From assembly GCA_903832625.1 (NCBI GenBank), contig CAILCI010000037.1:1-64000 (forward strand): a stretch of 64,000 bases of DNA. The letters are read 5' to 3'. This document shows, in pieces, positions 37,650 to 46,807 of the stretch. How positions within the stretch are numbered: position 1 is the first letter of the stretch; each line of letters begins with the position of its first letter. The position numbers and the translations under genes are program-made. The stretch comes from an uncultured Burkholderiales bacterium (GTDB lineage Bacteria; Pseudomonadota; Gammaproteobacteria; Burkholderiales; Burkholderiaceae_C). The notes under the pieces were generated by a model. That model saw only the letters and a program-made list of their open reading frames with translations. It was not told where the DNA came from and made no database searches.

Positions 37650-39806
37650 TTATTGCTGTTGTTGCTGCTGTTGTTCACCGTGGTGATCGCCACCGTGGTG
37701 CGCATCGGACGCAGGGCGTTCTGTCAAAGCTTTCATCGACAGCTTGACACGGCCTTTTTCGTCGGTTTCGAGCACTTTGACGCGCACGATTTGACCTTCA
37801 GCCAACACGTCGGTGACTTTGGCAATGCGCTCATGGCTGATTTGGCTGATGTGCAACAAACCGTCTTTGCCGGGCAACAAGTTGACCAAGGCACCGAAGT
37901 CCAAAATTTTGGTGATGGGGCCTTCGTAAATTTTGCCAATTTCAACTTCTGCAGTGATTTGCTCAATGCGACGTTTGGCTTCTTCGGCTTTGGCGCCGTC
38001 GGTGGCCGCAATGGTGATGGTGCCGTCTTCTTCGATGTTGATTTGGCAACCGGTTTCTTCGGTCAACGCGCGAATGACTGCGCCGCCTTTGCCGATCACG
38101 TCACGGATTTTCTCGGGGTTGATCTTCATGGTGAAGAGCTTGGGTGCGAAGTCGGAAACTTGCGTGTTGGCTTCGCCCATGGCGTCTTGCATTTTGCCCA
38201 AGATGTGCATGCGTGCTTCTTTGGCTTGAGCCAGAGCGACTTGCATGATTTCTTTGGTGATGCCTTGGATTTTGATGTCCATTTGCAAAGCGGTGATGCC
38301 GTGGGTTGTGCCCGCCACTTTGAAGTCCATGTCGCCCAAATGATCTTCGTCGCCCAAGATGTCAGTCAACACCGCAAAGCGGTTGTCTTCTTTGATCAAG
38401 CCCATGGCAATGCCAGCCACGTGTGCTTTCATGGGTACGCCTGCGTCCATCAAGGACAAGCAGCCGCCGCAGACAGAGGCCATCGACGAAGAGCCGTTGG
38501 ATTCGGTGATTTCAGACACCACGCGCAGGGTGTAAGGGAATTCTTCTTTACTGGGCAAGACCGCCACCAACGCACGTTTGGCCAAACGACCGTGGCCGAT
38601 TTCGCGGCGTTTGGTCGAACCCATGCGACCGACTTCGCCTGTGGCAAAGGGAGGCATGTTGTAGTGGAACATGAAGCGGTCTTCGTACTCGCCCGACAGT
38701 GCGTCAATGCGTTGTGCGTCGCGCTCTGTGCCCAAGGTGGTGATGACCAAAGCCTGGGTTTCGCCGCGTGTGAACAAGGCCGAGCCGTGTGTGCGTGGCA
38801 ACACGCTGTTGCGAATTTCGATGGGGCGCACGGTGCGTGTGTCGCGACCGTCGATGCGGGGCTCGCCTGCCAAAATTTGGCTGCGAACAATGCGCGCTTC
38901 GATGTCAAACAACATGCCTTCGACTTTCACGCCGTCGAACTCAACCGCGTCGGCTTTCAAGCCGTCCATCACGGCTGCATAAGCTTCGCGGCAGGCTTGG
39001 GTGCGGGCTTGTTTGTTGCGCAATTGGTAAGCAGCGCGGAGTTTTTCTTCGCCCAAGGCGACGACTTTGGCGATCAAAGGCTCGTCTTTGGCAGGGGCTG
39101 ACCAATCCCAAACGGGTTTGCCAGCATCGCGCACGAGTTCGTGAATCGCGTTGATGGCGATGTTGCCTTGTTCGTGACCGAACACCACAGCGCCCAACAT
39201 GATTTCTTCAGACAGTTGCTGCGCTTCAGACTCGACCATCAACACAGCGGCTTCGGTGCCGGCAACAACCAAATCCATTTGGCTGTCTTTGCGCTGGGTT
39301 TGACCGGGGTTCAACACGTATTCGCCGTTGATGTAACCCACGCGGGCTGCGCCAATTGGGCTGGTGAAAGGAATGCCCGACACGCTCAAGGCGGCAGACA
39401 CGGCGATCAAAGCGGCAATGTCAGCATCCACTTCTGGGTTGAGCGACACGGTGTGAACCACCACATGCACGTCGTTGAAGAAGCCTTCTGGGAACAGTGG
39501 GCGAATGGGGCGGTCGATCAAACGGCTGGTCAACGTTTCGTGTTCGCTGGGTTTGGCTTCGCGTTTGAAAAAGCTGCCGGGGATCTTGCCTGCGGCATAG
39601 GTTTTCTCGATGTAATCGACGGTCAAGGGGAAAAAGTCTTGGCCGGGCTTGGAGGTTTTAGAGGCGACCACGGTGGCCAACACCACGGTGCCGTCCATGT
39701 CGAGCAACACTGCGCCAGAGGCTTGACGTGCGATTTCGCCCGTTTCCATCTTGACCGTGTGTTGGCCCCATTGAAATGTTTTCGTCACTTTGTTGAAGAT
39801 TGACAT
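37650..39806 (-). CDS. pnp: Polynucleotide phosphorylase
   Basis: 3'-to-5' phosphorolytic exoribonuclease of 718 residues, a trimer that joins the RNA degradosome. Two RNase PH domains are present: the first with [11 protein letters not shown], the second with [10 protein letters not shown] and [12 protein letters not shown]. The KH domain ([16 protein letters not shown]) and the S1 domain ([29 protein letters not shown]) follow. The last residues form a His/Gln-rich tail ending in seven glutamines, encoded by CAA/CAG repeats. AAGGAA precedes the ATG. It lies downstream of rpsO as in most bacteria. The leader has two hairpins and probably serves autoregulation. Confidence 0.98.
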   Translation of the reverse strand: MSIFNKVTKTFQWGQHTVKMETGEIARQASGAVLLDMDGTVVLATVVASKTSKPGQDFFPLTVDYIEKTYAAGKIPGSFFKREAKPSEHETLTSRLIDRPIRPLFPEGFFNDVHVVVHTVSLNPEVDADIAALIAVSAALSVSGIPFTSPIGAARVGYINGEYVLNPGQTQRKDSQMDLVVAGTEAAVLMVESEAQQLSEEIMLGAVVFGHEQGNIAINAIHELVRDAGKPVWDWSAPAKDEPLIAKVVALGEEKLRAAYQLRNKQARTQACREAYAAVMDGLKADAVEFDGVKVEGMLFDIEARIVRSQILAGEPRIDGRDTRTVRPIEIRNSVLPRTHGSALFTRGETQALVITTLGTERDAQRIDALSGEYEDRFMFHYNMPPFATGEVGRMGSTKRREIGHGRLAKRALVAVLPSKEEFPYTLRVVSEITESNGSSSMASVCGGCLSLMDAGVPMKAHVAGIAMGLIKEDNRFAVLTDILGDEDHLGDMDFKVAGTTHGITALQMDIKIQGITKEIMQVALAQAKEARMHILGKMQDAMGEANTQVSDFAPKLFTMKINPEKIRDVIGKGGAVIRALTEETGCQINIEEDGTITIAATDGAKAEEAKRRIEQITAEVEIGKIYEGPITKILDFGALVNLLPGKDGLLHISQISHERIAKVTDVLAEGQIVRVKVLETDEKGRVKLSMKALTERPASDAHHGGDHHGEQQQQQQQ

Positions 39807-39828
39807 GTGTTTTTCCTTGAAGGATCAA

Positions 39829-39924
39829 GAGGTGTGAGGCCACCTCAACTGCCCCGAAGCCAGTTGCGCAACACACGATGCCATTCCCAAAAACAGGTGG
39901 GTGAACCACCTCACTTTTTGGAAT
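39829..39924 (-). promoter_or_regulatory. pnp leader with two hairpins, possible RNase III/PNPase control element
   Basis: Hairpin A at 39829-39846 pairs GAGGTG with CACCTC over a six-base loop. Hairpin B at 39883-39924 has an inner stem AGGTGG/CCACCT and an outer stem ATTCC(C)AAAAA/TTTTTGGAAT with one bulge. The arms of A and B are nearly identical, so they could also pair with each other. In E. coli, an RNase III-cut stem in the pnp leader is known to let PNPase repress its own synthesis; that this leader works the same way is inferred. Confidence 0.5.
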
Positions 39925-39988
39925 GACACAGCTTCGATTTGCGCCTAACGGGTCTCCAGAAAACTAAAAATACGGTGCAACAAGTGCA

Positions 39989-40022
39989 AAACGCCTGAGC
40001 TATCGAGATAACTCAGGCGTTT
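39989..40022 (-). terminator. Terminator or attenuator after rpsO
   Basis: AAACGCCTGAG pairs perfectly with CTCAGGCGTTT (11 bases) around a 12-base loop, 18 bases past the rpsO stop. The minus strand reads GTTTTGC after the stem, so the T-tract is short. Read-through into pnp is likely, as in the rpsO-pnp operon of E. coli. Confidence 0.8.
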
Positions 40023-40039
40023 GTCATGAATTTGTTCGA

Positions 40040-40303
40040 TTACTTACGCAGGCCAAGTTTGGCGATCAATGCGGCGTAACGGTCAAAGTCTTTGGACTTG
40101 AGGTAGTCCAACAATTTACGGCGACGGCTCACCATGCGCAACAAGCCGCGACGACCGTGGTGGTCTTTGGCGTGTTCTTTGAAGTGGGGCGTCAATTCGT
40201 TGATGCGAGCTGTCAAGATGGCAACTTGCACTTCTGGGCTGCCCGTGTCACCGGCGCTGCGGGCGTTGGCCTTGACGACCTCGGCTTTGTTCAATGTGGT
40301 CAT
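40040..40303 (-). CDS. rpsO: 30S ribosomal protein S15
   Basis: An 87-residue protein that binds the 16S rRNA central domain. The segments [40 protein letters not shown] and the C-terminal [12 protein letters not shown] are invariant in S15. GGAAG precedes the ATG at a suitable distance. It is the first gene of the rpsO-pnp unit. Confidence 0.99.
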   Translation of the reverse strand: MTTLNKAEVVKANARSAGDTGSPEVQVAILTARINELTPHFKEHAKDHHGRRGLLRMVSRRRKLLDYLKSKDFDRYAALIAKLGLRK

Positions 40304-40385
40304 GTTTCTTCCTTTGATGTTTGACTTGCGCTTTGGCCTTGGAAATAGGCCATGCGTGCTGCTTCGCTCAATGCAAAGCCCATCA

Positions 40386-40391
40386 AGTATA
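40386..40391 (-). promoter_or_regulatory. Candidate -10 box of rpsO
   Basis: TATACT on the minus strand lies 83 bases before the rpsO start. The matching -35 is weak. Only the -10 resemblance supports it. Confidence 0.35.
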
Positions 40392-40412
40392 GCGCAAAAC
40401 AGGATTTGAGGC

Positions 40413-41675
40413 TTAAAACCTTTGCATCACGCAACGGGTGGGCTGCTGCGCCATTTCTGGCGTGAGGCTCTTGATCACCCGAAAACCGTAGCTTGAACCC
40501 TCAATGTCAAACGGCACACCCGGCTCGCCTTGGTTGTCCATCAAGCCCACCACCAAAGACTGCTGAAACTGGTGATCGGCTGCACGCATGAAGCCGCGTT
40601 GACCAAATTTGTTTACCTTCACATGCTCCAAAGCCCGCGCCACCAAAGTGGGATCGGCGCTTTTGGCCTGCTCCATGGCTTGTACCAAGGCTTCGATCAT
40701 CAAAAACATGCGCATGTGCACGTAGTCGTCCGAGGGCTGCGGAAATCGGGCTCGGAAAGCTTGGTAAAAATCTGCCGACGCCTTGCCCGGCACGTTGGGC
40801 AGCCAATCGGCCACCGCCAGCACGCGCCCCACGCCCGACATGCCAATGGCCGCAGGTGCGCCCAGCGCGTTGCCATAAAAGGTGTAGAACTTGCCTTCAA
40901 AACCCACATCGCGTGCGGCCTTGATGAGCAGCGTCAAATCGTTGCCCCAATTGCCGGTGATGACCGCTTGCGCCCCGCTGGTCTTGATTTTGGTGGCGTA
41001 AGGCAAAAAGTCTTTCACGCGCCCCACGGGGTGCAGCTCTTCGCCTACGATTTGGATGTCGGGTCGCAAACTGCCCAACTGCGCCCTCGCCTCGCGCTGC
41101 ACCGCTTGGCCGAAACTGTAGTCTTGGCCAATCAAGTAAACGCTTTTGAGGGCGTGGTCTTGCTTTAAAACGCTCATCAAGGCCGTCATGCGCATGTCGG
41201 CATGGGCGTCAAAACGGAAATGCCAAAAGCTGCAACGCTCGTTGGTGAGCGCAGGATCAACCGCGGCATAGTTCAAAAACACGGCGCGGCGACTGGGATC
41301 GCGCTCGTTTTGTTTGTTCAACGCGTCAATCAAACCCGCCGCCACCGCCGAGCTATTGCCTTGCAAAACGTAGTTAGCACCGCCATCAATGGCAGCGCGG
41401 AGGCTGGTTAACGCCTCTTCGGTTTGGCTTTTGCTGTCATAGCGTTTGAGCACCAACTCACGCGCGCCACCGGGCAAATGCACGCCACCGCGCTGGTTGA
41501 CGCGCTCGACCGCCATCACCAAATTGCGATAAGCCGCCTCGCCGGTGTTGCCAAACGGGCCGCTCAAACCCTCGATCATGGCGAGTTGAATGGGTTGTGC
41601 CGATGCCAACCCAGCCAAGCAACACAAAGCCGCCCCCAAGAAGAGTTTTCGGGCAGGGTTGAAATATGGATGCAT
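40413..41675 (-). CDS. Periplasmic substrate-binding protein, branched-chain amino acid (LivJ/Peripla_BP_6) type
   Basis: A 420-residue secreted binding protein. A Sec signal ([18 protein letters not shown]) runs to about residue 30. The mature part starts [20 protein letters not shown], the usual first strand of the LivJ family. Later parts such as [18 protein letters not shown] and [18 protein letters not shown] are typical of the two-lobed fold. GAGGTT lies 8 bases before the ATG at 41675. No permease or ATPase gene is next to it, so it is an orphan in this window; the ligand, an amino acid, amide or aromatic compound, cannot be told. Confidence 0.88.
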   Translation of the reverse strand: MHPYFNPARKLFLGAALCCLAGLASAQPIQLAMIEGLSGPFGNTGEAAYRNLVMAVERVNQRGGVHLPGGARELVLKRYDSKSQTEEALTSLRAAIDGGANYVLQGNSSAVAAGLIDALNKQNERDPSRRAVFLNYAAVDPALTNERCSFWHFRFDAHADMRMTALMSVLKQDHALKSVYLIGQDYSFGQAVQREARAQLGSLRPDIQIVGEELHPVGRVKDFLPYATKIKTSGAQAVITGNWGNDLTLLIKAARDVGFEGKFYTFYGNALGAPAAIGMSGVGRVLAVADWLPNVPGKASADFYQAFRARFPQPSDDYVHMRMFLMIEALVQAMEQAKSADPTLVARALEHVKVNKFGQRGFMRAADHQFQQSLVVGLMDNQGEPGVPFDIEGSSYGFRVIKSLTPEMAQQPTRCVMQRF

Positions 41676-41737
41676 GGAGTGAACCTCAGGCTGGAAAAAA
41701 ATCACGTCAAAAAATCGCTAATAGTAATACAAATTAA

Positions 41738-42766
41738 TTATTTATCGACCAAATTCCACCTCGGCCACACATCAAACCCATAGTCGTACTGCGCCACTGC
41801 TTTGTTGGCTTGCAAGCGCATGGCCGCAGCCATGGCAATCATGGCGCCGTTGTCGGTACACAAATGCAGTTCGGGGTAATGCACGCGCACGCCGCGTTTG
41901 GCGCAGGCGGCGTTGAGTTGGGCGCGCAGTTGTCGGTTCGCGCCGACGCCGCCAGCCACCACCAAGCGTTGCAAGCCGGTTTGCTGCAAAGCGGCGAGTG
42001 ACTTTTTGAGCAACACCTCCACAATCGCAGCTTCGGTAGACGCTGCCAAATCGGCCTTGCGCGCTTGCAGTTGCTCGCCCAATTTTTGGCTTTGGGTGAG
42101 TACCGCTGTTTTGAGTCCGGCAAAAGAAAAATCCAGATCGCCGCTGTGCAGCAAGGGGCGGGGCAGCTTGAACGCCGTTGGATCGCCCTGCTCGGCCAGC
42201 TTGGACAACAGTGGCCCGCCCGGATATGCCAAGCCCATGAGCTTGGCTGATTTGTCAAACGCCTCGCCCGCCGCGTCGTCGATGGTTTCGCCCAGCAAAG
42301 CATAGTCGCCCACACCGTCCACCCGCATGAGTTGGGTGTGTCCGCCCGAAACCAACAAGGCCACAAACGGAAATTCTGGCGCGTCGGCGCTCAAAAATGG
42401 CGACAGCAAATGCCCTTCCAAATGGTGAACGCCCAGCACAGGTTTGCCCAGCGACGCGCCCAAGGCACAGGCCACGCCCGCCCCCACCAGCAAGGCACCC
42501 GCCAAGCCGGGGCCTCGGGTGTAGGCCACCACATCCACCTCGGTCAAGGTTTTTTCGGCTTGCGCCAAGACCTCACGCGCGAGCGGAATGACACGGCGAA
42601 TGTGATCGCGGCTGGCCAACTCAGGCACCACGCCGCCATAGGCTTGGTGCATGGCAATTTGGCTGTGCAAAGCGTGCGATAGCAGCACCGGCAAGCCCGC
42701 GCTTTGGGTTTGCACCAGCGCCACGCCAGTTTCGTCGCAAGACGATTCAATTCCTAAGATCAACAT
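41738..42766 (-). CDS. tsaD: tRNA threonylcarbamoyltransferase TsaD
   Basis: Catalytic subunit (342 residues) that moves the threonylcarbamoyl group to A37 of ANN-reading tRNAs. The start [17 protein letters not shown], the metal-binding [11 protein letters not shown], the [10 protein letters not shown] segment, and [20 protein letters not shown] are all TsaD hallmarks, with the later [13 protein letters not shown]. The ATG at 42766 gives the standard N-terminus; a longer frame to 42796 does not fit the family. It is divergent from ybiB with 39 bases between starts. Its partner TsaE is encoded at about 14.5 kb. Confidence 0.98.
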   Translation of the reverse strand: MLILGIESSCDETGVALVQTQSAGLPVLLSHALHSQIAMHQAYGGVVPELASRDHIRRVIPLAREVLAQAEKTLTEVDVVAYTRGPGLAGALLVGAGVACALGASLGKPVLGVHHLEGHLLSPFLSADAPEFPFVALLVSGGHTQLMRVDGVGDYALLGETIDDAAGEAFDKSAKLMGLAYPGGPLLSKLAEQGDPTAFKLPRPLLHSGDLDFSFAGLKTAVLTQSQKLGEQLQARKADLAASTEAAIVEVLLKKSLAALQQTGLQRLVVAGGVGANRQLRAQLNAACAKRGVRVHYPELHLCTDNGAMIAMAAAMRLQANKAVAQYDYGFDVWPRWNLVDK

Positions 42767-42805
42767 AGCCCCCGAGTTTATGCGCTTGCGCGACAATGGC
42801 GGGCT

Positions 42806-43723
42806 ATGTCAATCAGCGCTTACATCAAAGAAATTGGCCGTGGCCGCGATGGCGCACGCGCGCTCACACGCGAACAAGCGGCAGATTTGATGGGCCAAGT
42901 GCTCGACCAAAACGTGTCCGATTTAGAAATCGGCGCATTTTGCTTGGCCATGCGCATCAAAGGCGAAACAGCGGCTGAAATGGCGGGCTTTTTAGACGCC
43001 GCACATGCGCGGCTCAACAACATTCAGATCGCGCCCCATACCGATTGCGTGGTGCTGCCGAGCTACAACGGCGCTCGCAAACTACCTGTGCTCACGCCCT
43101 TGCTGGCGCATTTGTTGGCGCGTCAAGGCGTGGCCGTGGTCATGCACGGCACGCCGACCGAAAACAGCCGCGTCTCCAGCCTGTCCGTGCTGCAAGCCAT
43201 GAAAGACGCTGCGTTCACGATGGCGAAAGCGCCAGCCCATGCGGTCTGCAGCGGCGAGGTGGTATTTGCGCCCACCGAGGTGCTCTGCCCCGGACTTAAA
43301 GCTTTGCTGGACGTGCGCCGCGTGGTGGGCTTGCGCAACAGCGCACACAGTTTGGTCAAGCTGATGAACCCCAGCACCAGCGCCAAAGCTTTGCTGCTGA
43401 GCAGCTACACCCACCCCGAATACGCCGTGTCCATGGCCGAAACCTTGGCATTGACCCACACCCGCGCCCTGCTTTTGCGCGGCACCGAAGGCGAAGCCGT
43501 GGCCGATGCGCGGCGGCAACCGCAAATGGACGCCTTTGTCGCTGGCACTCGCACCACTTTGCTCGAAGCGCAAAGCGGCAGCTTGACGCAGTTGCCCGAT
43601 TTGCCTGCCTTGGACGCGCAGGCCACGGCGCAGTACATTCAAGCGGTGCTGGCAGGCAACTTGCCCACGCCCGCGCCGATTGCAGCCCAAGTGCAAGCGG
43701 TGCTGAAAGCCCTGACTCTTTGA
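42806..43723 (+). CDS. ybiB: YbiB, TrpD2-like DNA-binding protein
   Basis: A 305-residue member of the glycosyltransferase family 3 fold (anthranilate phosphoribosyltransferase-like). E. coli YbiB binds nucleic acid and has no known transferase activity, and its gene is LexA-controlled there. Family pieces are [35 protein letters not shown] and [12 protein letters not shown]. The usual TrpD catalytic glycine motif is altered ([12 protein letters not shown]). It is the first gene of a tight run with cobA and a flavoprotein. No SOS box was recognised upstream. Confidence 0.88.
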   Translation: MSISAYIKEIGRGRDGARALTREQAADLMGQVLDQNVSDLEIGAFCLAMRIKGETAAEMAGFLDAAHARLNNIQIAPHTDCVVLPSYNGARKLPVLTPLLAHLLARQGVAVVMHGTPTENSRVSSLSVLQAMKDAAFTMAKAPAHAVCSGEVVFAPTEVLCPGLKALLDVRRVVGLRNSAHSLVKLMNPSTSAKALLLSSYTHPEYAVSMAETLALTHTRALLLRGTEGEAVADARRQPQMDAFVAGTRTTLLEAQSGSLTQLPDLPALDAQATAQYIQAVLAGNLPTPAPIAAQVQAVLKALTL

Positions 43724-43728
43724 AGCTT

Positions 43729-44499
43729 ATGAACCACCCTCACATCACCTTGGTAGGCGCAGGTCCCGGCGACCCCGAATTGCTCACCCTGAAAGCCGTC
43801 AAGGCCATTGCCAGCGCCAGCGTCTTGCTGGTGGACGATTTGGTCAGCGACGAAGTGCTCGCCCACGCCGCGCCCAGCGCCCGCGTGGTGCATGTGGGCA
43901 AGCGCGGCGGCTGCACGTCAACGCCGCAAAGTTTTATCCAAAAAATGATGGTGCAAGAAGCCCAGAGCGGCGAGCGCGTCGTGCGCCTCAAAGGCGGCGA
44001 CCCATTTATTTTTGGTCGCGGTGGCGAAGAAGTCGCCTATCTGCAAAGCCACGGCATTGCGGTGACGGTGATCAACGGCATCACGGCGGGCTTGGCCGGC
44101 ATGACCTCGCTCAATGTGTCGCTGACCCACCGCGATCATGCGCATGGCGTCGTCTTCATCACCGGACACGCCGCACCCGATAGCGCTCAAGCCGTCGATT
44201 GGGCGCAGCTCGCCCGCACCGCCGCGCAAGCCAAACTCACACTGGTGATTTACATGGGCATGAAAGGCGCAGCCCAGTTGCAAGCCGATTTGCTGCAAGG
44301 CATGGCCGCCAGCACGCCTGTGGCGGTCATCCATCAAGTCAGCCTGCCCGAGCAGCGCCATATCGTGTCCAGCTTGGGCGAAATGTGCGCCAGCATTGCG
44401 CAGGCGCAACTGGGCAGTCCTTCGGTCATTGTGGTGGGCGACGTCTTGCAAGGCTTGTTGCAACTGAGCCAAGCGCCACGCACAGAAAAAAGCGCATGA
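43729..44499 (+). CDS. cobA: Uroporphyrinogen-III C-methyltransferase
   Basis: SAM-dependent enzyme (256 residues) that methylates uroporphyrinogen III at C2 and C7 to give precorrin-2, on the way to siroheme and cobalamin. Motifs are VGAGPGDPELLTLKA, VVRLKGGDPFIFGRGGEE and the later HAHGVVFITGHA. It lacks the CysG dehydrogenase/chelatase domain, so it is the single-function type. ATG at 43729 is used; a TTG at 43720 overlapping the ybiB stop is in frame. It overlaps the next gene by four bases (ATGA). Confidence 0.94.
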   Translation: MNHPHITLVGAGPGDPELLTLKAVKAIASASVLLVDDLVSDEVLAHAAPSARVVHVGKRGGCTSTPQSFIQKMMVQEAQSGERVVRLKGGDPFIFGRGGEEVAYLQSHGIAVTVINGITAGLAGMTSLNVSLTHRDHAHGVVFITGHAAPDSAQAVDWAQLARTAAQAKLTLVIYMGMKGAAQLQADLLQGMAASTPVAVIHQVSLPEQRHIVSSLGEMCASIAQAQLGSPSVIVVGDVLQGLLQLSQAPRTEKSA

Positions 44500-45737
44500 A
44501 AAGCTTTGACGCCATCATCGTGGGCGGTGGCGCTGCGGGCTTGTTTTGCGCAGGCGTGGCGGCGCAATTGGGCTTGAAGATTTTGCTGATCGACCACAGC
44601 GCCAAAGTGGCCGAAAAAATCCGCATCTCCGGCGGCGGCAGAAGCAACTTCACCAACCGCGAGTTGGATGTGCGCGCGCCACACACCCATTTTTTGGGCG
44701 AGAACCCCCAGTTTTGCCGCAGCGCACTCTCGCGCTACACACCGCAGCATTTCGTTGACTTGGTCAAGCGACACGGCATTGCGTTTCATGAAAAACACAA
44801 AGGCCAATTGTTTTGCGACCACAGCTCGCAAGACCTGATCGACATGCTGCTGCGCGAATGCGAGGCCAGCACCAACGGCGGGCAAGTCACGCGCTGGCAG
44901 TCGTGCAAAGTTGCAGCCGTGCGCCACCATGAGGGACAAGCGCAACGCTACGAACTCGACACCACGCAAGGCACCGTCAGCGCGGCCTCGCTGGTGATTG
45001 CCACGGGCGGTTTGTCCATCCCGCAAATTGGTGCCAGCGACTGGGGCTTTGAAATCGCCAAACAATTTGGCCTGCGCGTCGTCACGCCGCGACCGGGTTT
45101 GGTGCCGCTCACCTTTGACGCTGCGGCTTGGGCGCCCTACGCGCAGCTGTCGGGCTTGTCCTTGCCCGTGCGCCTTGAGACGGGTGACAAAAAAATACGC
45201 CAAAGTTTCAACGAAGATTTGTTGCTCACCCACCGCGGTCTGTCGGGCCCGGGCGTGCTGCAAATTTCAAGCTATTGGCAGCCGGGCGCAGACATTCGCA
45301 TCAACCTCGCGCCAGAAATCGATGTGCAAGCGGCTTTGCTGGCCGCCAAACAACATTCCAAAAAACGCATTGCCAACGAACTCAGCGCTTGGCTGCCGTC
45401 GCGCTTGGCCGACACCTGGGCCGCGCAAGACAGCGCTTGGCAGCGCCCTGTCATCGAAGCCAGCGACAAAGCCTTGGTGCAACTGGCCGAGCGCTTGAGC
45501 CGCTGGACGCTCACGCCCACAGGCACCGAGGGCTACAAAAAAGCCGAAGTCACGGTGGGCGGCGTGAGCACGCGAGACTTGTCGCAGCAGACCATGGAGT
45601 CCAAGCAAGCGGGGCTTTATTTCATTGGCGAAGTGGTCGATATCACGGGCTGGTTGGGCGGCTACAACTTCCAATGGGCATGGGCGAGCGGCTTCGCGTG
45701 TGCACAGGGCTTGGCAGCTTCAAAAAGCCCGCTATAA
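44496..45737 (+). CDS. HI0933/BaiN-like NAD(P)/FAD-dependent oxidoreductase
   Basis: A 413-residue flavoprotein. The N-terminal FAD motif is GGGAAGLFCAGVAAQLG, followed by KIRISGGGRSNFTN, the family signature. The C-terminal part has VTVGGVSTRDL and GEVVDITGWLGGYNFQWAWA, also typical. Relatives include BaiN, proposed in bile-acid metabolism of gut clostridia; that function cannot be assumed here, and most family members are uncharacterised. ATG at 44496 overlaps the cobA stop by four bases, so ybiB, cobA and this gene are coupled. Its stop codon lies inside the rpsU -10 box. Confidence 0.9.
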   Translation: MKSFDAIIVGGGAAGLFCAGVAAQLGLKILLIDHSAKVAEKIRISGGGRSNFTNRELDVRAPHTHFLGENPQFCRSALSRYTPQHFVDLVKRHGIAFHEKHKGQLFCDHSSQDLIDMLLRECEASTNGGQVTRWQSCKVAAVRHHEGQAQRYELDTTQGTVSAASLVIATGGLSIPQIGASDWGFEIAKQFGLRVVTPRPGLVPLTFDAAAWAPYAQLSGLSLPVRLETGDKKIRQSFNEDLLLTHRGLSGPGVLQISSYWQPGADIRINLAPEIDVQAALLAAKQHSKKRIANELSAWLPSRLADTWAAQDSAWQRPVIEASDKALVQLAERLSRWTLTPTGTEGYKKAEVTVGGVSTRDLSQQTMESKQAGLYFIGEVVDITGWLGGYNFQWAWASGFACAQGLAASKSPL

Positions 45738-45738
45738 T
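45711..45738 (+). promoter_or_regulatory. Sigma-70 promoter of rpsU
   Basis: TTGGCA at 45711-45716 and a perfect TATAAT at 45733-45738 are 16 bases apart. The TAA stop of the upstream flavoprotein gene (45735-45737) is part of the -10 hexamer. The start codon of rpsU is about 120 bases downstream. Confidence 0.75.
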
Positions 45739-45758
45739 GCTAGGCTTTGCTGGCAAAC

Positions 45759-45789
45759 CCCCGACGGCCTGATCAACTTAATGTCGGGG
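45759..45789 (+). repeat. Stem-loop in the rpsU leader
   Basis: CCCCGAC at 45759-45765 pairs perfectly with GTCGGGG at 45783-45789. It lies in the roughly 115-base leader between promoter and start codon. Its function is unknown; ribosomal protein leaders often hold autoregulatory stems. Confidence 0.6.
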
Positions 45790-45862
45790 AAGACCGCAGA
45801 CACGGCTCCCAAGCACGATCTTCTTGTGAACCCTCTGTTTGCACATTCGGAAACATTGTTTA

Positions 45863-46075
45863 ATGACCACCATTCGCGTAAAAGAAAACGAACCGTTTGA
45901 CGTCGCTCTGCGCCGCTTCAAACGCACCATTGAAAAATTGGGTCTGTTGACCGACTTGCGTGCGCGCGAGTTCTATGAAAAGCCAACAGCAGAGCGCAAA
46001 CGCAAAAAAGCGGCCGCCGTCAAGCGCCACTACAAGCGTGTGCGCAGCATGCAATTGCCCAAGAAGCTGTATTGA
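45863..46075 (+). CDS. rpsU: 30S ribosomal protein S21
   Basis: A 70-residue basic protein needed for translation initiation on the 30S subunit. The sequence [20 protein letters not shown] and [20 protein letters not shown] is typical of the family. The ATG at 45863 is set by homology; upstream codons are leader. It is followed by its own terminator and then yqeY. The dnaG and rpoD genes that follow in the classical macromolecular synthesis operon are not present here. Confidence 0.98.
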
Positions 46076-46102
46076 TCAGCCCCAGCGTTCGCTGGTAAAA
46101 AC

Positions 46103-46137
46103 AAGCTCGCTAGGGACGCCTCAGCGGGCTTTTTTTA
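46103..46137 (+). terminator. Intrinsic terminator of rpsU
   Basis: AAGCTCGCT and AGCGGGCTT pair with one G-T wobble over a 10-base loop, followed by TTTTTTT. It lies 28 bases past the rpsU stop. Confidence 0.88.
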
Positions 46138-46170
46138 TTCCCATTTTCATTCCCTCACACTGGATTCACC

Positions 46171-46632
46171 ATGAGCCTCAAAGACCAAATCACCGAAGAC
46201 ATGAAAACCGCCATGCGCGCCAAAGACACAGCACGCTTGGGCGCGATCCGCTTGTTGCAAGCCGCCATCAAACAAAAAGAAGTCGATGAACGCGTGACTG
46301 TGGACGACGCCATGGTCATCGCCATCGTGGACAAACTCATCAAGCAACGCAAAGACTCGGTGGACGCTTATGTCAAAGCTGCGCGTCAAGACTTGGCCGA
46401 CATTGAAATTGCCGAAATGAAAGTGCTCGAAGTCTATTTACCCCAACGCCTCTCGGGCGAAGAAATCACGGCCGCCGTGCAAGCCATCGTCGCGCAAGTC
46501 AGCGCCGAGCTGGGCCGCGCAGCCGCAGCGGGCGACATGGGCAAGATCATGGGCGCAGTCAAAACCCAATTGGCAGGCAAAGCCGACATGGGCTTGGTCT
46601 CGGCAGCGGTCAAAGCAGCGCTGGCGGGGTGA
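46171..46632 (+). CDS. yqeY: GatB/YqeY domain protein
   Basis: A 153-residue helical protein related to the tail domain of GatB, the amidotransferase that makes Gln-tRNA. The start SLKDQITEDMKTAMRAKDT, the segment RLGAIRLLQAAIKQKEVDER and the end GRAAAAGDMGKIMGAVKTQL are the family core. It probably contacts tRNA, but no function is established. This organism encodes GlnS (end of the window), so a role in direct Gln-tRNA formation is plausible for neither. It lies 95 bases after rpsU, beyond a terminator. Confidence 0.93.
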   Translation: MSLKDQITEDMKTAMRAKDTARLGAIRLLQAAIKQKEVDERVTVDDAMVIAIVDKLIKQRKDSVDAYVKAARQDLADIEIAEMKVLEVYLPQRLSGEEITAAVQAIVAQVSAELGRAAAAGDMGKIMGAVKTQLAGKADMGLVSAAVKAALAG

Positions 46633-46708
46633 TCTAAAAATTACTAGAACTTTTTAGCTATTTGTTTTAAGATTTCCTCTCGCCAAAAAATTGGCCAGAG
46701 GATGTTGA

Positions 46709-46807
46709 ATGAAGCAAGCCAGCGAGACTGTTCCCGTCAAGGCCAGCGTGCCACCCAAACGCCCGCCACCTCCCCCACCCCCAAGAAACGCGAAAGGCCA
46801 ATCATGA
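46709..46807 (+). CDS. Small proline-rich peptide coupled to the 2-TM protein
   Basis: A 32-residue open frame beginning ATG at 46709, with GAGG about 8 bases upstream, and ending in TGA that overlaps the next ATG (ATGA). The sequence is Lys/Pro-rich with a run of PPKRPPPPPPPR and no hydrophobic segment. The region upstream (46633-46700) is AT-rich compared with neighbours. The good ribosome site and the overlap make it a believable gene, but I recognise no family. It may be a leader peptide that controls translation of the next gene, since runs of proline stall ribosomes unless EF-P acts. Confidence 0.6.
   Translation: MKQASETVPVKASVPPKRPPPPPPPRNAKGQS

Noticed and set aside
37401..39101. 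566-codon open frame on the plus strand
   Set aside because: It is fully antisense to pnp, whose protein motifs are unmistakable; the predicted peptide is His/Phe/Gly-rich in the way typical of antisense frames of GC-biased genes.
46682..46695. GCCAA-AAAA-TTGGC hairpin as a terminator of yqeY
   Set aside because: It is followed by CAGAGGATG rather than a T-run, and its right part is close to the ribosome site of the small peptide gene.
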